This document shows, one piece after another, positions 8,439 to 16,315 of a DNA stretch of 26,326 nt. The stretch is from positions 1-26,326 of the forward strand of contig DKTZ01000045.1 in NCBI GenBank assembly GCA_002490425.1, given 5' to 3'. The translations under genes were made by a program, and so were the position numbers. Position 1 is the stretch's first letter, and the number at the start of each line of letters is the position of its first letter. The stretch is from Ruminococcaceae bacterium UBA7217 (lineage in GTDB: Bacteria; Bacillota; Clostridia; Oscillospirales; Acutalibacteraceae). Under the pieces are notes generated by a model, which searched no databases, was not told where the DNA came from, and saw only the letters and a list, made by a program, of their open reading frames with translations.

Positions 8439-9304
8439 ATGAACTTGTAAGAATGATTTCCGACGACGGCACGCTTTATGTGCTTTGCGTAAACTCAACC
8501 GAAATGGTGAAAGAAGCGCAGAATATTCACTCCCTTTCAAAGGTTTGCTCGGCGGCGCTGGGCAGGCTTATTACGGGCGCTTCAATGATGGGTATTCTGT
8601 TAAAGGGTAAGGATGATACTCTCACTCTTAAAATGAGCGGTAACGGCCCTGCCTCGCCGATTGTTGCAGTGGCAAACTCCGACGGCTTTGTTAAAGGATA
8701 TGTGGGAGACGCACACGTTAAGCTCCCCCTGAACAGCGTTGGAAAATTAGATGTTTCGGGTGCAATAGGCAAAGACGGCAATTTGACCGTTATAAAAGAT
8801 TTAGGACTTAAAGAGCCGTATATGGCGCAGATTCCTCTTGTTTCGGGAGAGGTTGCGGAGGATATTACCGCATATTACTTTGTAAGCGAGCAAACACCCA
8901 CCGTGTGCGGACTGGGCGTGCTTGTAAACCCAGACGACGAGCAGGTTTTGCTTGCAGGCGGATTTTTAATTCAGCTATTGCCCACTGCGGACGACGAAAC
9001 GATAACAAAGGTTGAAAACGGACTCAAAGATATTAAATCCGTGACTGCAATGCTCTCTGACGGTCTTACGCCCGAGGAAATCTGCAAAAAGGTTTTACCT
9101 GAATTTAATATGGAGCTTCTTGACCGCTCAAATGTTGAATATAAATGTGATTGCAGTCTTGAAAGAGTTACAAATGCGCTTATTGCCGCAGGCAAGGACG
9201 GACTTCGTGAAATGGCTGAAGACCCCGAAACAGAAGTCGTGTGCCATTTCTGCAATAAGAAATATATTTTCACAAGCGACGAAATATTAAACCTTTTAGA
9301 TTAA
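8435..9304 (+). CDS. hslO: Redox-regulated molecular chaperone Hsp33
   Basis: Hsp33 is a holdase chaperone switched on by oxidative unfolding when a C-terminal Zn-thiolate centre is oxidised. The 289-aa protein is of family length and starts MNELVRMISDDGTLYVL. The zinc ligands are intact: Cys238-X-Cys240 (CDCSLERV) and Cys270-X-X-Cys273 (CHFC), the spacing seen in characterised Hsp33. The N-terminal chaperone domain shows the conserved GRLITGASMMG and the GNGP.SP segment. Its ATG overlaps the methyltransferase stop by 4 bases, and a strong terminator follows its TAA. Confidence 0.96.
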   Translation: MNELVRMISDDGTLYVLCVNSTEMVKEAQNIHSLSKVCSAALGRLITGASMMGILLKGKDDTLTLKMSGNGPASPIVAVANSDGFVKGYVGDAHVKLPLNSVGKLDVSGAIGKDGNLTVIKDLGLKEPYMAQIPLVSGEVAEDITAYYFVSEQTPTVCGLGVLVNPDDEQVLLAGGFLIQLLPTADDETITKVENGLKDIKSVTAMLSDGLTPEEICKKVLPEFNMELLDRSNVEYKCDCSLERVTNALIAAGKDGLREMAEDPETEVVCHFCNKKYIFTSDEILNLLD

Positions 9305-9320
9305 ATAAAACTCAAAAGCA

Positions 9321-9358
9321 GAAAAAAACGCTACCCTTAAAGGGTAGCGTAATTTTTT
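9321..9358. terminator. Strong bidirectional terminator (hslO / ferredoxin)
   Basis: Perfect 9-bp stem ACGCTACCC (9328-9336) / GGGTAGCGT (9342-9350) with loop TTAAA. TTTTTT follows on the plus strand and seven A (U on the minus transcript) precede it. It serves both the convergent hslO and ferredoxin genes. Confidence 0.9.
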
Positions 9359-9364
9359 ACCTGA

Positions 9365-9535
9365 TTACTCAGCCTGAGGTGCCGCAACAGGGCAAGTGTC
9401 TGCACAAGCGCCGCAATCAATGCAAGTATCAGCATCAATTACGTATTTGCCGTCGCCCTCTGAAATAGCTTCAACGGGGCAGCCCTCTGCGCAAGCACCG
9501 CACATAATGCAATCGTCGTTAATTGTGTATGCCAT
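9365..9535 (-). CDS. Clostridial-type 2[4Fe-4S] ferredoxin
   Basis: Small electron carrier of 56 aa for low-potential redox reactions such as pyruvate:ferredoxin oxidoreductase and hydrogenase. Two CxxCxxCxxxCP motifs are complete: Cys9/12/15/19 (CIMCGACAEGCP) and Cys38/41/44/48 (CIDCGACADTCP). These ligate two cubane clusters by the usual cross-pairing. The start is MAYTINDDC at 9535, because GGGAGG (9545-9550) lies 9 bases upstream. A longer reading from an upstream codon would run through this ribosome site. It is monocistronic with its own promoter and the terminator at 9321-9358. The length and Ala/Gly-rich acidic composition are typical. Confidence 0.97.
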   Translation of the reverse strand: MAYTINDDCIMCGACAEGCPVEAISEGDGKYVIDADTCIDCGACADTCPVAAPQAE

Positions 9536-9570
9536 TGGTATGTACCTCCCTTTCACAAGTTTACAGACTC

Positions 9571-9598
9571 ATTGTAACACATAATACGAAAAAATCAA
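9571..9598 (-). promoter_or_regulatory. Promoter of the ferredoxin gene
   Basis: Minus strand TTGATT (9593-9598), 16-base spacer, TACAAT (9571-9576). A start near 9564 leaves a leader of about 30 bases with GGGAGG. Confidence 0.6.
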
Positions 9599-9659
9599 GA
9601 GGTATTTTATTCTTCGGCTTTCTGCAAATTTATTTGAGGGGAAAAATCAACAGACAGAC

Positions 9660-9728
9660 GCATCTCGCCTACCGGCTCGGTAGGTGCTTCTGCTTCGCAG
9701 AGGTCTCCACCGGAGACCCGCACCCCCG
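9660..9728. repeat. GGT-loop hairpin repeat, copy 1
   Basis: Three successive hairpins: CCTACCG-GCT-CGGTAGG (9668-9684), a TCTGC-TTC-GCAGA hairpin near 9690-9702, and GGTCTCC-ACC-GGAGACC (9702-9718). The whole 69-base segment matches the reverse complement of 21293-21360 at most positions. The stem differences in the last hairpin are compensatory (TC/GA against TG/CA). Confidence 0.8.
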
Positions 9729-9768
9729 GCTGTCCGTTACGAAGTCAATTTTTCATTTTATTTTCCAC

Positions 9769-9795
9769 GGTATGCCGAGGTCGGCATACCCTACT
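9769..9795 (+). repeat. CTACT-tailed palindrome, copy a
   Basis: Perfect 10-bp inverted repeat GGTATGCCGA-GG-TCGGCATACC followed directly by CTACT. One of six hairpins in the window with different stems and the same tail. Confidence 0.75.
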
Positions 9796-9842
9796 ATTCG
9801 CTAAACTCAACTTGTTCTGCTCAAAAAGGCGTTTCCGTCTTT

Positions 9843-10706
9843 TTATTCTATCCCCTTTAATGCTTCAAGCTCTGCTCTGTCAATTCGGATTTGAGCGTCC
9901 TTAATAAGCTTTACGTCGTGCCTGTGAACGCTTATGGGTGCGGCGTCCGGATTTCTGTCGAGAGATACCTTTAACATTCCGGAAAAGAGATTGTTTTCAA
10001 TAACTCTGCCTTTGCCCTTTTGCGTTTCAACAATAGCGCCTACTTTCGGTGTGTGACGGAGCAAATGCTCATAGGTATCCTGCTCATATTTCAGACAGCA
10101 CATAAGACGTCCGCAGGTTCCGCTGATTTTAACGGGATTGAGTGACAGTCCCTGCTCCTTTGCCATTTTAATTGAAACAGGCTGAAAATCGTTTAAAAAT
10201 GTGTTACAGCAAAACGGTCTGCCGCACATACCGAATCCGCCGACCATTCTTGACTCATCACGGACACCGATTTGCCGAAGCTCAATTCGGGTGCGGAACA
10301 CAAATGCCAAATCCTTTACAAGCTCTCTGAAATCCACTCTGCCGTCCGCAGTGAAATAAAACAGAATTTTACTTCTGTCAAAGGTATATTCAACATCAAC
10401 GAGATTCATTTCAAGCCCGTGCTCTTTGATTTTTTCCTCACATATTTTAAAAGCTTCTTTTTCCTTAACCTTGTTTTCTTCCAATCTTTTAATATCGTCG
10501 GAAGATGCAGGACGGATAACCTTTTTGAGCGGCTTTACAATGTCGTCCTCCGGAAGACCCCTGTTTGCCCTTGCAACAAGTCCGCATTCAAGCCCCCTGA
10601 CTGTTTCAACTACGGCGTAATCGCCTTTATTAAATTTATTTCCGTCGGCGTCAAAGTCGTAAACCTTGCCGCCCTCTTTAAATCTTATACCAACGGTTTC
10701 TATCAT
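9843..10706 (-). CDS. ricT: RicT (YaaT), PSP1-domain Fe-S protein of the RNase Y specificity complex
   Basis: RicT works with RicA and RicF in Bacillus subtilis (the 'Y-complex', Fe-S dependent) to steer RNase Y mRNA processing and Spo0A phosphorylation. The 287-aa protein shows the PSP1 C-terminal domain and the family's paired cysteine motifs GMCGRPFCC and GTCGRLMCC. Start ATG 10706 (MIETVGIRFKEGGK) is chosen because AAGGCG lies 6 bases upstream and the preceding small ORF ends in an ATGA overlap with it. An earlier in-frame GTG at 10736 has no ribosome site. The holB-ricT order is conserved in Firmicutes. Confidence 0.94.
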   Translation of the reverse strand: MIETVGIRFKEGGKVYDFDADGNKFNKGDYAVVETVRGLECGLVARANRGLPEDDIVKPLKKVIRPASSDDIKRLEENKVKEKEAFKICEEKIKEHGLEMNLVDVEYTFDRSKILFYFTADGRVDFRELVKDLAFVFRTRIELRQIGVRDESRMVGGFGMCGRPFCCNTFLNDFQPVSIKMAKEQGLSLNPVKISGTCGRLMCCLKYEQDTYEHLLRHTPKVGAIVETQKGKGRVIENNLFSGMLKVSLDRNPDAAPISVHRHDVKLIKDAQIRIDRAELEALKGIE

Positions 10707-10768
10707 ATTTTTCGCCTTGCGATACTGCATTTGCACAAACAGCCATACGAAAACAGCTTTTTATACAC
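10703..10768 (-). CDS. Candidate 21-codon small ORF with CxCxC, coupled to ricT
   Basis: Between holB and ricT the minus strand reads GTG with AAAGGAG placed 7 bases upstream, a better ribosome site than that of ricT itself. It encodes MYKKLFSYGCLCKCSIARRKI, and its TGA overlaps the ricT ATG (ATGA). Features are a basic N-terminus, a Cys-X-Cys-X-Cys core and a basic tail. I do not recognise a family. It may be a leader that couples ricT translation to upstream translation, or a real micro-protein next to an Fe-S protein. It may also be only the upstream leg of a coupling arrangement with no stable product. Confidence 0.4.
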   Translation of the reverse strand: MYKKLFSYGCLCKCSIARRKI

Positions 10769-10794
10769 AGTATCGCTCCTTTCATTATATTGTC

Positions 10795-11661
10795 CTATCT
10801 GCCTATTGCACGTTTAAGCTCATAGCACATTCGCACCGTAAGCAGGTTATTATTTATATTACGTTTAACCGACAGGCAAAGCTCATTGCAAGCGTTCACA
10901 AGATTCATAAGCGATTTTGCAGTAAGCGAACCGCAAAGCGCCGAAACCTCTTCTGGGAAAAGAAAATCCCCCGCAAAGCCGTTTTTCTTCACCAATGCGT
11001 CAAGGCACACCTCGGATAGCAGCTCCAAAATTCTGCCCGCCAAACGGTTATTTTTAATATATTTTGAGGTATGCTCCATAAGCTTTAGCTCATTGGGGCT
11101 GAGAACAGCCGCAACAAACTCCTTAACATACTCTTTTTCATCATCTGTAATGCTTTGATTTGACACTGCAAGCGAATATACGCTTACTCTTGAAAGCACC
11201 GTTTCAAGCATTTTGCTTTTCTGCGTTGTCAGAATAATAAAATAAACATAAGACGGCGGCTCTTCAAGAATTTTCAAAATTGCATTCTGCGCCTGCTCGT
11301 TCATATTCTGCCCGTTTTTCAAAATGTAAACCTTTGCGTTTGCCTCATTGGGGACAATAAATGCATTCCCGCGGATTTCACGCACGCTGTCAACGGTAAA
11401 TGCATCGGATTTTTTTGTTCTGCCGTCCGTTTCAATAATATCAGGGTGATTGTTGCCAATCGCCTTTCGACACGCCGAGCAAACTCCGCACGGTTTATTT
11501 TTCCCTGTGCAAAGGATTGCATTTGCCGTAAGTTTTGCAAGCCTTAATGACACCTCTTCGTCCTCACACTCAATGAGAACGCCGTGAGGAAAATTTCCGT
11601 TATTTACAGCTTTTAATACAGTTTCGCAAACAATATCAAAATTCTTTTCGGTTTCTTCCAT
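10795..11661 (-). CDS. holB: DNA polymerase III subunit delta'
   Basis: Clamp-loader subunit of 288 aa. The N-terminal AAA+ fold is visible, but the P-loop is degenerate (HGVLIECEDEEVS where an ATPase has GxxGxGKT), as expected of delta', which does not hydrolyse ATP. A zinc module follows (a Cys, then CGVCSAC), then NAILKILEEPP with FIILTT, the sensor-region signature of the delta'/tau family. ATG 11661 is preferred because GAGGTG ends 4 bases before it. A TTG at 11673 overlaps the upstream stop and would hide that site. Nine bases separate ATG 11661 from the AEC permease stop, so it is in the same transcript. Confidence 0.93.
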   Translation of the reverse strand: MEETEKNFDIVCETVLKAVNNGNFPHGVLIECEDEEVSLRLAKLTANAILCTGKNKPCGVCSACRKAIGNNHPDIIETDGRTKKSDAFTVDSVREIRGNAFIVPNEANAKVYILKNGQNMNEQAQNAILKILEEPPSYVYFIILTTQKSKMLETVLSRVSVYSLAVSNQSITDDEKEYVKEFVAAVLSPNELKLMEHTSKYIKNNRLAGRILELLSEVCLDALVKKNGFAGDFLFPEEVSALCGSLTAKSLMNLVNACNELCLSVKRNINNNLLTVRMCYELKRAIGR

Positions 11662-11669
11662 TCTGCACC

Positions 11670-12605
11670 TCAAACGCTTTGGGCAATTGCCACCATAAGG
11701 GGCATTGTGAAAATTGAAATAAGGCTTATGAAAGCCGTAACTGATGACGCCAGCGCCGTATCCTTATTAAACTTTGCCGCAAACATAACGGTATTGTTCG
11801 CCGTGGGCGCACTCGCCGACAGTACGCATGCCACAAGCAGCATACCGCTGAAGCCCAATAATTTCAATGAAAGTACAGTTAAAAGCGGCATAGCGAATAG
11901 CTTTACCGCAAGGCACACAAACACACGGTAATCGGAAAATACTTTTTTAATATCGGCGGATGCTAAATATGTGCCGAACATCAGCATTGCAAGGGGTGTC
12001 TGCAAATCTGCAATGTAAGATAGCGGCATATAAAGAGTCTGCGATAAATTAAGCTTTAAAAGAAACAGCGGAAGTCCTATTGCTATTCCGATAAATCCGG
12101 GATTTATAATCAGTGATTTAAGGGAAATTTTACTGTCTTTTTCGCCCTTGGTCATAATTCTGATGCCGTGTGTAAAAGCAAGAATATTAAACGGAATAAC
12201 TATTACCGAGCAGTAGAAAACGCCCTCGTCGCCGAGAAGTCCCTCGGCAAGCGGCAGAACCATATAACCCACATTACCGTAAACTGCGGCAAATTTATAA
12301 ATGCTCGCCTTTGACTGCTCCGTTTTACAAAATACCAGCTCCGACAGCAAAATGCCGATACCGTGAAAAATCAGTGCGGCTAAAAAAGACAGCCCCAATC
12401 CCTTCAGGCTTTCACGGCTGAATGGAATCGCAATAAAAGAGCGGATAATCATTGCCGGAGTGACTATATAAAACAGCAAATCGGTTGTCAATCTTGACGC
12501 TTTTTCGGTGTAAATGCCTGTTTTATGACAGGCAAAGCCGACCGCCACAATAATATAAAGTATGATGACCTGATTGAGTGCCGTCATCATATTTGAAAGA
12601 AACAT
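11670..12605 (-). CDS. AEC-family permease (auxin efflux carrier/malonate-malate type)
   Basis: Secondary transporter of 311 aa with about ten predicted transmembrane helices in two halves (e.g. VIILYIIVAVGFACHKTGIY at the N-terminus, LLFYIVTPAMIIRSF). The AEC hallmark of 'P.I' kinks and the paired N/G motifs (YGNVGYMVLPLAEGLLG; NTVMFAAKFNKDTALASSV) are present. Characterised bacterial members move malate, malonate or related dicarboxylates. Location two genes below citrate synthase favours an organic-acid substrate, but that is inference. AAGGCGG lies just before ATG 12605, and only 11 bases separate it from the upstream stop. Confidence 0.88.
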   Translation of the reverse strand: MFLSNMMTALNQVIILYIIVAVGFACHKTGIYTEKASRLTTDLLFYIVTPAMIIRSFIAIPFSRESLKGLGLSFLAALIFHGIGILLSELVFCKTEQSKASIYKFAAVYGNVGYMVLPLAEGLLGDEGVFYCSVIVIPFNILAFTHGIRIMTKGEKDSKISLKSLIINPGFIGIAIGLPLFLLKLNLSQTLYMPLSYIADLQTPLAMLMFGTYLASADIKKVFSDYRVFVCLAVKLFAMPLLTVLSLKLLGFSGMLLVACVLSASAPTANNTVMFAAKFNKDTALASSVTAFISLISIFTMPLMVAIAQSV

Positions 12606-12616
12606 ATTATACCGCC

Positions 12617-13573
12617 TTATTCACTGAGAAAATTATCGTCAGTTTCCATATCTGACTCGACTGCTGTTTCAGCCTCTTCAATAAGCTCTTGGCTGTCATT
12701 CTCTTTAGCACATTTATACGCATTGATAATGTATGATGCCGCAAAGAATACAAACGCAAGGTCGCAAAGGGAAAGAGAATATCCCACTGTAATTTTTCCG
12801 CTGTTACCGCTGACATACAGCAACAGTCTCGGAATATTGGCAGTGCCTAATAAAAACGCCGCAACTGCACCTGATGAAAATACACTTCTCATCGCCTTTT
12901 TATTGGATAAACCTGATGAAATCCTTGCAAACGACATAAAGAAAATCATCATAAACGCTATTCCGAAAAGCTCAAGCATTAAGTCTGACACGTTAACATA
13001 AGAAATCTTGCTGATAAGTCTTGTAACAAGCCTTGCAATAGCCCAAAAGAACGGGGTTATTCCAAGAAATCTGTACTGCGAATAGGTTGTTCTGCCGTCA
13101 ATATACGAAATGCCGAATACCAAAAGATATATTGCAGCAAAAATGCCGAGAACAGCTTCAAATAAAACCGGGATTTGCCCCTGATCTGCCGTTCCGAGGA
13201 AAGAAATTCCTGCCGCAGTAAAGCTTCTTGCTTTAATGATAAAGGTTGAAGCCGCCGAAACAACGTCAAGAACAATTCCCACACCGAGAAGTATCGACGT
13301 TGCCGCAAGAAATTTATTTTTACGGTAGGGCGATTTTGACGCAGGTATATTTTTGGCAAGCGTGGCAACAGTGTAAGATGCAATTACAGCCACAGCTGCT
13401 AAAGCATACATAACGTAAACCGAGCGGTCAACAGCCTTGTAAAAGCCTGTGTCGTGTTCAATAATTGTGAGTAACTGATACAGCCTTACGGGAATTGCGG
13501 CAATAAGAAGCCCCGCCGCAATGTAAAGCCCTAAAAGCGGATTTAATTTCTCATTTTTTCCTGTAATTTTCAT
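12617..13573 (-). CDS. Unrecognised 8-TM membrane protein
   Basis: I do not recognise this 318-aa protein. About eight hydrophobic helices are visible: YIAAGLLIAAIPV, YALAAVAVIASYTVATL, AATSILLGVGIVLDVV, VLGIFAAIYLLVFGISYI, ITPFFWAIARLV, LFGIAFMMIFFMSF, VAAFLLGTANIPRLLLYV and LAFVFFAASYIINAY. A ~35-residue acidic C-terminal tail follows (SQELIEEAETAVESDMETDD). The N-terminus is basic and charged. It starts 8 bases after the citrate synthase stop, with an AAGGG site, so it is co-transcribed. The even helix count and acidic tail suggest both ends are cytoplasmic. No enzymatic or transport motif is evident. Confidence 0.8.
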   Translation of the reverse strand: MKITGKNEKLNPLLGLYIAAGLLIAAIPVRLYQLLTIIEHDTGFYKAVDRSVYVMYALAAVAVIASYTVATLAKNIPASKSPYRKNKFLAATSILLGVGIVLDVVSAASTFIIKARSFTAAGISFLGTADQGQIPVLFEAVLGIFAAIYLLVFGISYIDGRTTYSQYRFLGITPFFWAIARLVTRLISKISYVNVSDLMLELFGIAFMMIFFMSFARISSGLSNKKAMRSVFSSGAVAAFLLGTANIPRLLLYVSGNSGKITVGYSLSLCDLAFVFFAASYIINAYKCAKENDSQELIEEAETAVESDMETDDNFLSE

Positions 13574-13581
13574 TGCGACCC

Positions 13582-14994
13582 TTACCTTTCCTCCATAGAT
13601 ATGTATTCATTAGGCGTTCCGAAATTCTCTTCTCGTTCTGCAATCGGAACATAGGGTCTCGGAACATTAACATTTTTATAAGCAGGGCGGACAATTTTAC
13701 CGTTAGAGGTTATCTCCTCAATTCGGTGCGCACACCAACCTGCAACACGGGCGCTCATAAAGAGCGGTGTAAACAAATCTCTCGGGATTCCGAGCATTTC
13801 GTAAAGGAAGCCCGAATACAAGTCAACGTTTGCGCACACCTTTTTGTTGCTTCCTCTGTGCTCCGCTAAAAGCGAGGGCGTTAATTTTTCAATAAGCGAG
13901 AGAAGCTCAAAATGGTCTTCCCTGCCTTTTTCCTTTGCGAATTTTTCGGCATAGCCCTTAAGAATTCTTGCTCTCGGGTCGGAAAGCGTATAAACAGCGT
14001 GTCCCATTCCGTAAATAAGACCCGAACCGTCGCCTGCCTGTTTATTAAGAATCTTTTTAAGATACTCCTTGAGCTTTTCTTCATTTGTGTAATCGGGAAG
14101 GTTCTCTTTAATATCGTCAACCATATCCACAACACGGATATTAGCTCCGCCGTGCTTCGGTCCTTTAAGCGAGCCAATACCTGCGGCTATTGCAGAATAA
14201 GTGTCAGTTCCGCTTGATGTTATGCATCTTGTTGTAAATGTGGAGTTATTACCTCCGCCGTGGTCCGCATGCAAAATAAGACAAATATCAAGTAGCTTTG
14301 CCTCTTCGTCCGTAAACTGCTTGTCAAATCTTATTGAACGCAAAATTGACTCTGCAAAGCCGAGCTTCGGATTGTTTTGATGGAAGAACATACTCTTTTT
14401 ATCGTATATTCTGCGTTTAACCTGATAAGACCCTGCCATAATAACGGGAATCTGCGCTATTAACTGAATACTTTGGCGAAGAACATTTGCAGGGTCGGTA
14501 TTATCGGGGTCGTCATCATAGGAATAAAGCGCCAAAACACAGCGTGCAACCTTATTCATAATGTCCTTGGACGGCACCTTCATAATCATATCCTCAACGA
14601 AATCGTCGGGAAGCTCCCGAAGCTGTGCAAGCATTTGTTTAAATGCAGTCAACTGCCTTTCAGTCGGAAGTACTCCGAAAAGGAGAAGATAAATTACCTC
14701 CTCATAGCCGAAACGGTTCTCTTTTTCACAGTTTGAAACGATGCTTTGAATATTTATTCCACGGTATGTGAGCTTGCCGTCCTTAGGAACACGCTCGCCG
14801 TCATCAATATAATATCCTTCAACTGAACAAATTTTTGTAAGGCCTGCCAGCACACCGGTAGAGTCAGCGTTGCGAAGTCCTCGCTTAACGTCAAATCTTC
14901 TGTAATATTCAGGGTTAATATAGTTATTTTTACGCTGCTCCTCGAATAAATTATTAAGAGCCTCTTTTGATATTGTGTCAAAAACCTCTGACAT
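13582..14994 (-). CDS. Citrate synthase (Si type, citrate/2-methylcitrate synthase family)
   Basis: Condenses acetyl-CoA with oxaloacetate to citrate. The 470-aa protein carries the complete Si-citrate-synthase catalytic triad: His281 in GPKHGGAN, His332 in GMGHAVY and Asp391 in NVDLYSG. The region LHADHGGGNNSTF also matches the family. The protein is longer at the N-terminus than the ~370-aa Bacillus enzymes (about 60 extra residues before YRGINIQSI), as in some clostridial proteins. MSEVFDTISKE at 14994 is the start because AAAGGAGGT ends just before it; an upstream in-frame start at 15021 would have no ribosome site. It is first in a run of six genes down to ricT and has its own promoter at 15041-15069. 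Confidence 0.95.
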   Translation of the reverse strand: MSEVFDTISKEALNNLFEEQRKNNYINPEYYRRFDVKRGLRNADSTGVLAGLTKICSVEGYYIDDGERVPKDGKLTYRGINIQSIVSNCEKENRFGYEEVIYLLLFGVLPTERQLTAFKQMLAQLRELPDDFVEDMIMKVPSKDIMNKVARCVLALYSYDDDPDNTDPANVLRQSIQLIAQIPVIMAGSYQVKRRIYDKKSMFFHQNNPKLGFAESILRSIRFDKQFTDEEAKLLDICLILHADHGGGNNSTFTTRCITSSGTDTYSAIAAGIGSLKGPKHGGANIRVVDMVDDIKENLPDYTNEEKLKEYLKKILNKQAGDGSGLIYGMGHAVYTLSDPRARILKGYAEKFAKEKGREDHFELLSLIEKLTPSLLAEHRGSNKKVCANVDLYSGFLYEMLGIPRDLFTPLFMSARVAGWCAHRIEEITSNGKIVRPAYKNVNVPRPYVPIAEREENFGTPNEYISMEER

Positions 14995-15040
14995 CAGCCT
15001 ACCTCCTTTAAAATATTTCAAATTATAAATAATCTTTTAT

Positions 15041-15069
15041 ATTGTATAACAAACCGTCACCAAAGTCAA
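15041..15069 (-). promoter_or_regulatory. Promoter of the citrate synthase to ricT gene run
   Basis: Minus strand TTGACT (15064-15069), 17-base spacer, TACAAT (15041-15046). Predicted start near 15034, leader about 40 bases. The spoIID-like gene starts 21 bases to the other side, so the region is a compact divergent control segment. Confidence 0.7.
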
Positions 15070-15089
15070 CAAAAAGGGAGTGATAAAAT

Positions 15090-16088
15090 TTGAAAAGCTA
15101 CACTGCAATTTGTTTTTTTCTTGCCGTCGCACTGATTCTTTGTCCGCTTGTTTCTGTTCCGAAAGCCAAGGACACATTTTCAGCAAACATTTCGGGAAAC
15201 ACCGCAGAGGAAGAAGAAAGCTATGAAATCGGGGAAAAAAGTGAAACGGAAATCACCGCAGAAAATGTCAATGTGCTCAAAGCTTCAAGCGGACAGGTGT
15301 CCGAAATACCGATACGGGAATACCTTATTGATTGCGTTGCCGCCGAAATCGGCGGTTCCGCCGAGGAAGAGGCTATAAAAGCACAAGCTATTGCCTGTCA
15401 CACACTGTTGCTTTATAAAAAAGCACACAAAGATTCTTCTTTAAACGGCGCAGATATTTCGGACACAAGCCAAAAATTGCTCACCGCCGCAGAACAGCAG
15501 GAAAAATGGGGTGAAAATTACTCCGTATTCCGTGAAAAAGCAGAAAAATGCGTCAAGGAAGTTGAAAACAAAATACTGTGCTTTGACGGCGAGCCTATTA
15601 TGGCTACTTTTTTCTCAATAAGCAACGGCAAAACCGAAAATGCGGAAAATGTTTGGGGAAACGCTGTTCCGTATTTAGTTTCGGTTGACAGTCCCGATGA
15701 TAAGCTGTCGCCTAATTACAGCTCAACCGTTTCCGTTACATCTGAAGAATTCAAAAAAGTGCTTGCCGAAAAAGGTGCTGCTCCGAGTGAAAACGCTGAA
15801 GAATGGATAGGCAAAAGTGAGTTAAATTCAACGGGAACAGTTAAAAGCATTTCGCTTTGCGGAAAAAGCTTTAGCGGAACGGAAGTGCGCAGTATGTTTT
15901 CGTTAAAAAGTGCTACGTTTTCAGTAAAATATGAGGATGGAAAATTCATTTTTACCGTGTACGGTTACGGACACGGTGTGGGAATGAGTCAATACGGCGC
16001 AAACGAAATGGCGAAAAAGGGCAACACCTACGACGAAATACTCGCCCATTATTATAAGAATGCCGTTATTTCGACAGTGTCTCAGTGA
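15090..16088 (+). CDS. spoIID: SpoIID/LytB-domain protein (stage II sporulation protein D homologue)
   Basis: SpoIID is a membrane-anchored lytic transglycosylase that trims denuded peptidoglycan during forespore engulfment. The 332-aa protein has an N-terminal signal/anchor (TAICFFLAVALILCPLVSV), then a Glu-rich linker. The SpoIID domain runs IPIREYLIDCVAAEI with the candidate catalytic Glu86, EEAIKAQAIACHTLLL, FFSISNGKTENAENVWG, and the C-terminal signature GYGHGVGMSQYGANEMAKKG. The start codon is TTG 15090, fixed by AGGGAG 7-8 bases upstream; no ATG precedes the signal peptide. Gene order (not next to spoIIIAA or mreB) differs from Bacillus, so a SpoIID paralogue cannot be excluded. Divergent from citrate synthase. 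Confidence 0.88.
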   Translation: MKSYTAICFFLAVALILCPLVSVPKAKDTFSANISGNTAEEEESYEIGEKSETEITAENVNVLKASSGQVSEIPIREYLIDCVAAEIGGSAEEEAIKAQAIACHTLLLYKKAHKDSSLNGADISDTSQKLLTAAEQQEKWGENYSVFREKAEKCVKEVENKILCFDGEPIMATFFSISNGKTENAENVWGNAVPYLVSVDSPDDKLSPNYSSTVSVTSEEFKKVLAEKGAAPSENAEEWIGKSELNSTGTVKSISLCGKSFSGTEVRSMFSLKSATFSVKYEDGKFIFTVYGYGHGVGMSQYGANEMAKKGNTYDEILAHYYKNAVISTVSQ

Positions 16089-16125
16089 AAAAAGCCTTGT
16101 AATACTGTGTTTCATTTAAAAGAGC

Positions 16126-16151
16126 AGTAGGGTACGCCGACTCGGCGTACC
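16126..16151 (-). repeat. CTACT-tailed palindrome, copy b (inverted)
   Basis: GGTACGCCGA (16131-16140) and TCGGCGTACC (16142-16151) form a perfect 10-bp stem with a one-base centre, preceded by AGTAG. On the minus strand this is the stem followed by CTACT-like sequence. It sits 38 bases after the spoIID-like stop in the 227-base convergent gap, which otherwise shows only the terminator at 16240. Confidence 0.7.
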
Positions 16152-16239
16152 GAAGAAAATTGCACGAAATATTCATCTTTTCAACAGACATCCTTTGCCT
16201 TTTGTTAATCGTCTGTAACGGCTTCAATATATTTTTTTG

Positions 16240-16271
16240 CAAAAGAAAAAGGACAGATTAACCTGCCCTTT
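16240..16271 (-). terminator. Terminator of the GLUG lipoprotein gene
   Basis: Minus-strand stem AAAGGGCAG / CTGTCCTTT (16263-16271 with 16248-16256, one G-U pair), 6-base loop, followed by TTTCTTTT. It lies 45 bases past the lipoprotein stop and may also stop plus-strand transcripts from the spoIID-like gene. Confidence 0.75.
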
Positions 16272-16315
16272 TCTCTTTGGCTCTGATTACTGCTAATAGC
16301 TAAATCATATAAACT

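Noticed and set aside
10671..10781. Alternative 36-codon frame starting ATG AAA GGA GCG between holB and ricT
   Set aside because: It overlaps the ricT coding frame substantially and its start lies within the ribosome site of the better-placed 21-codon ORF.
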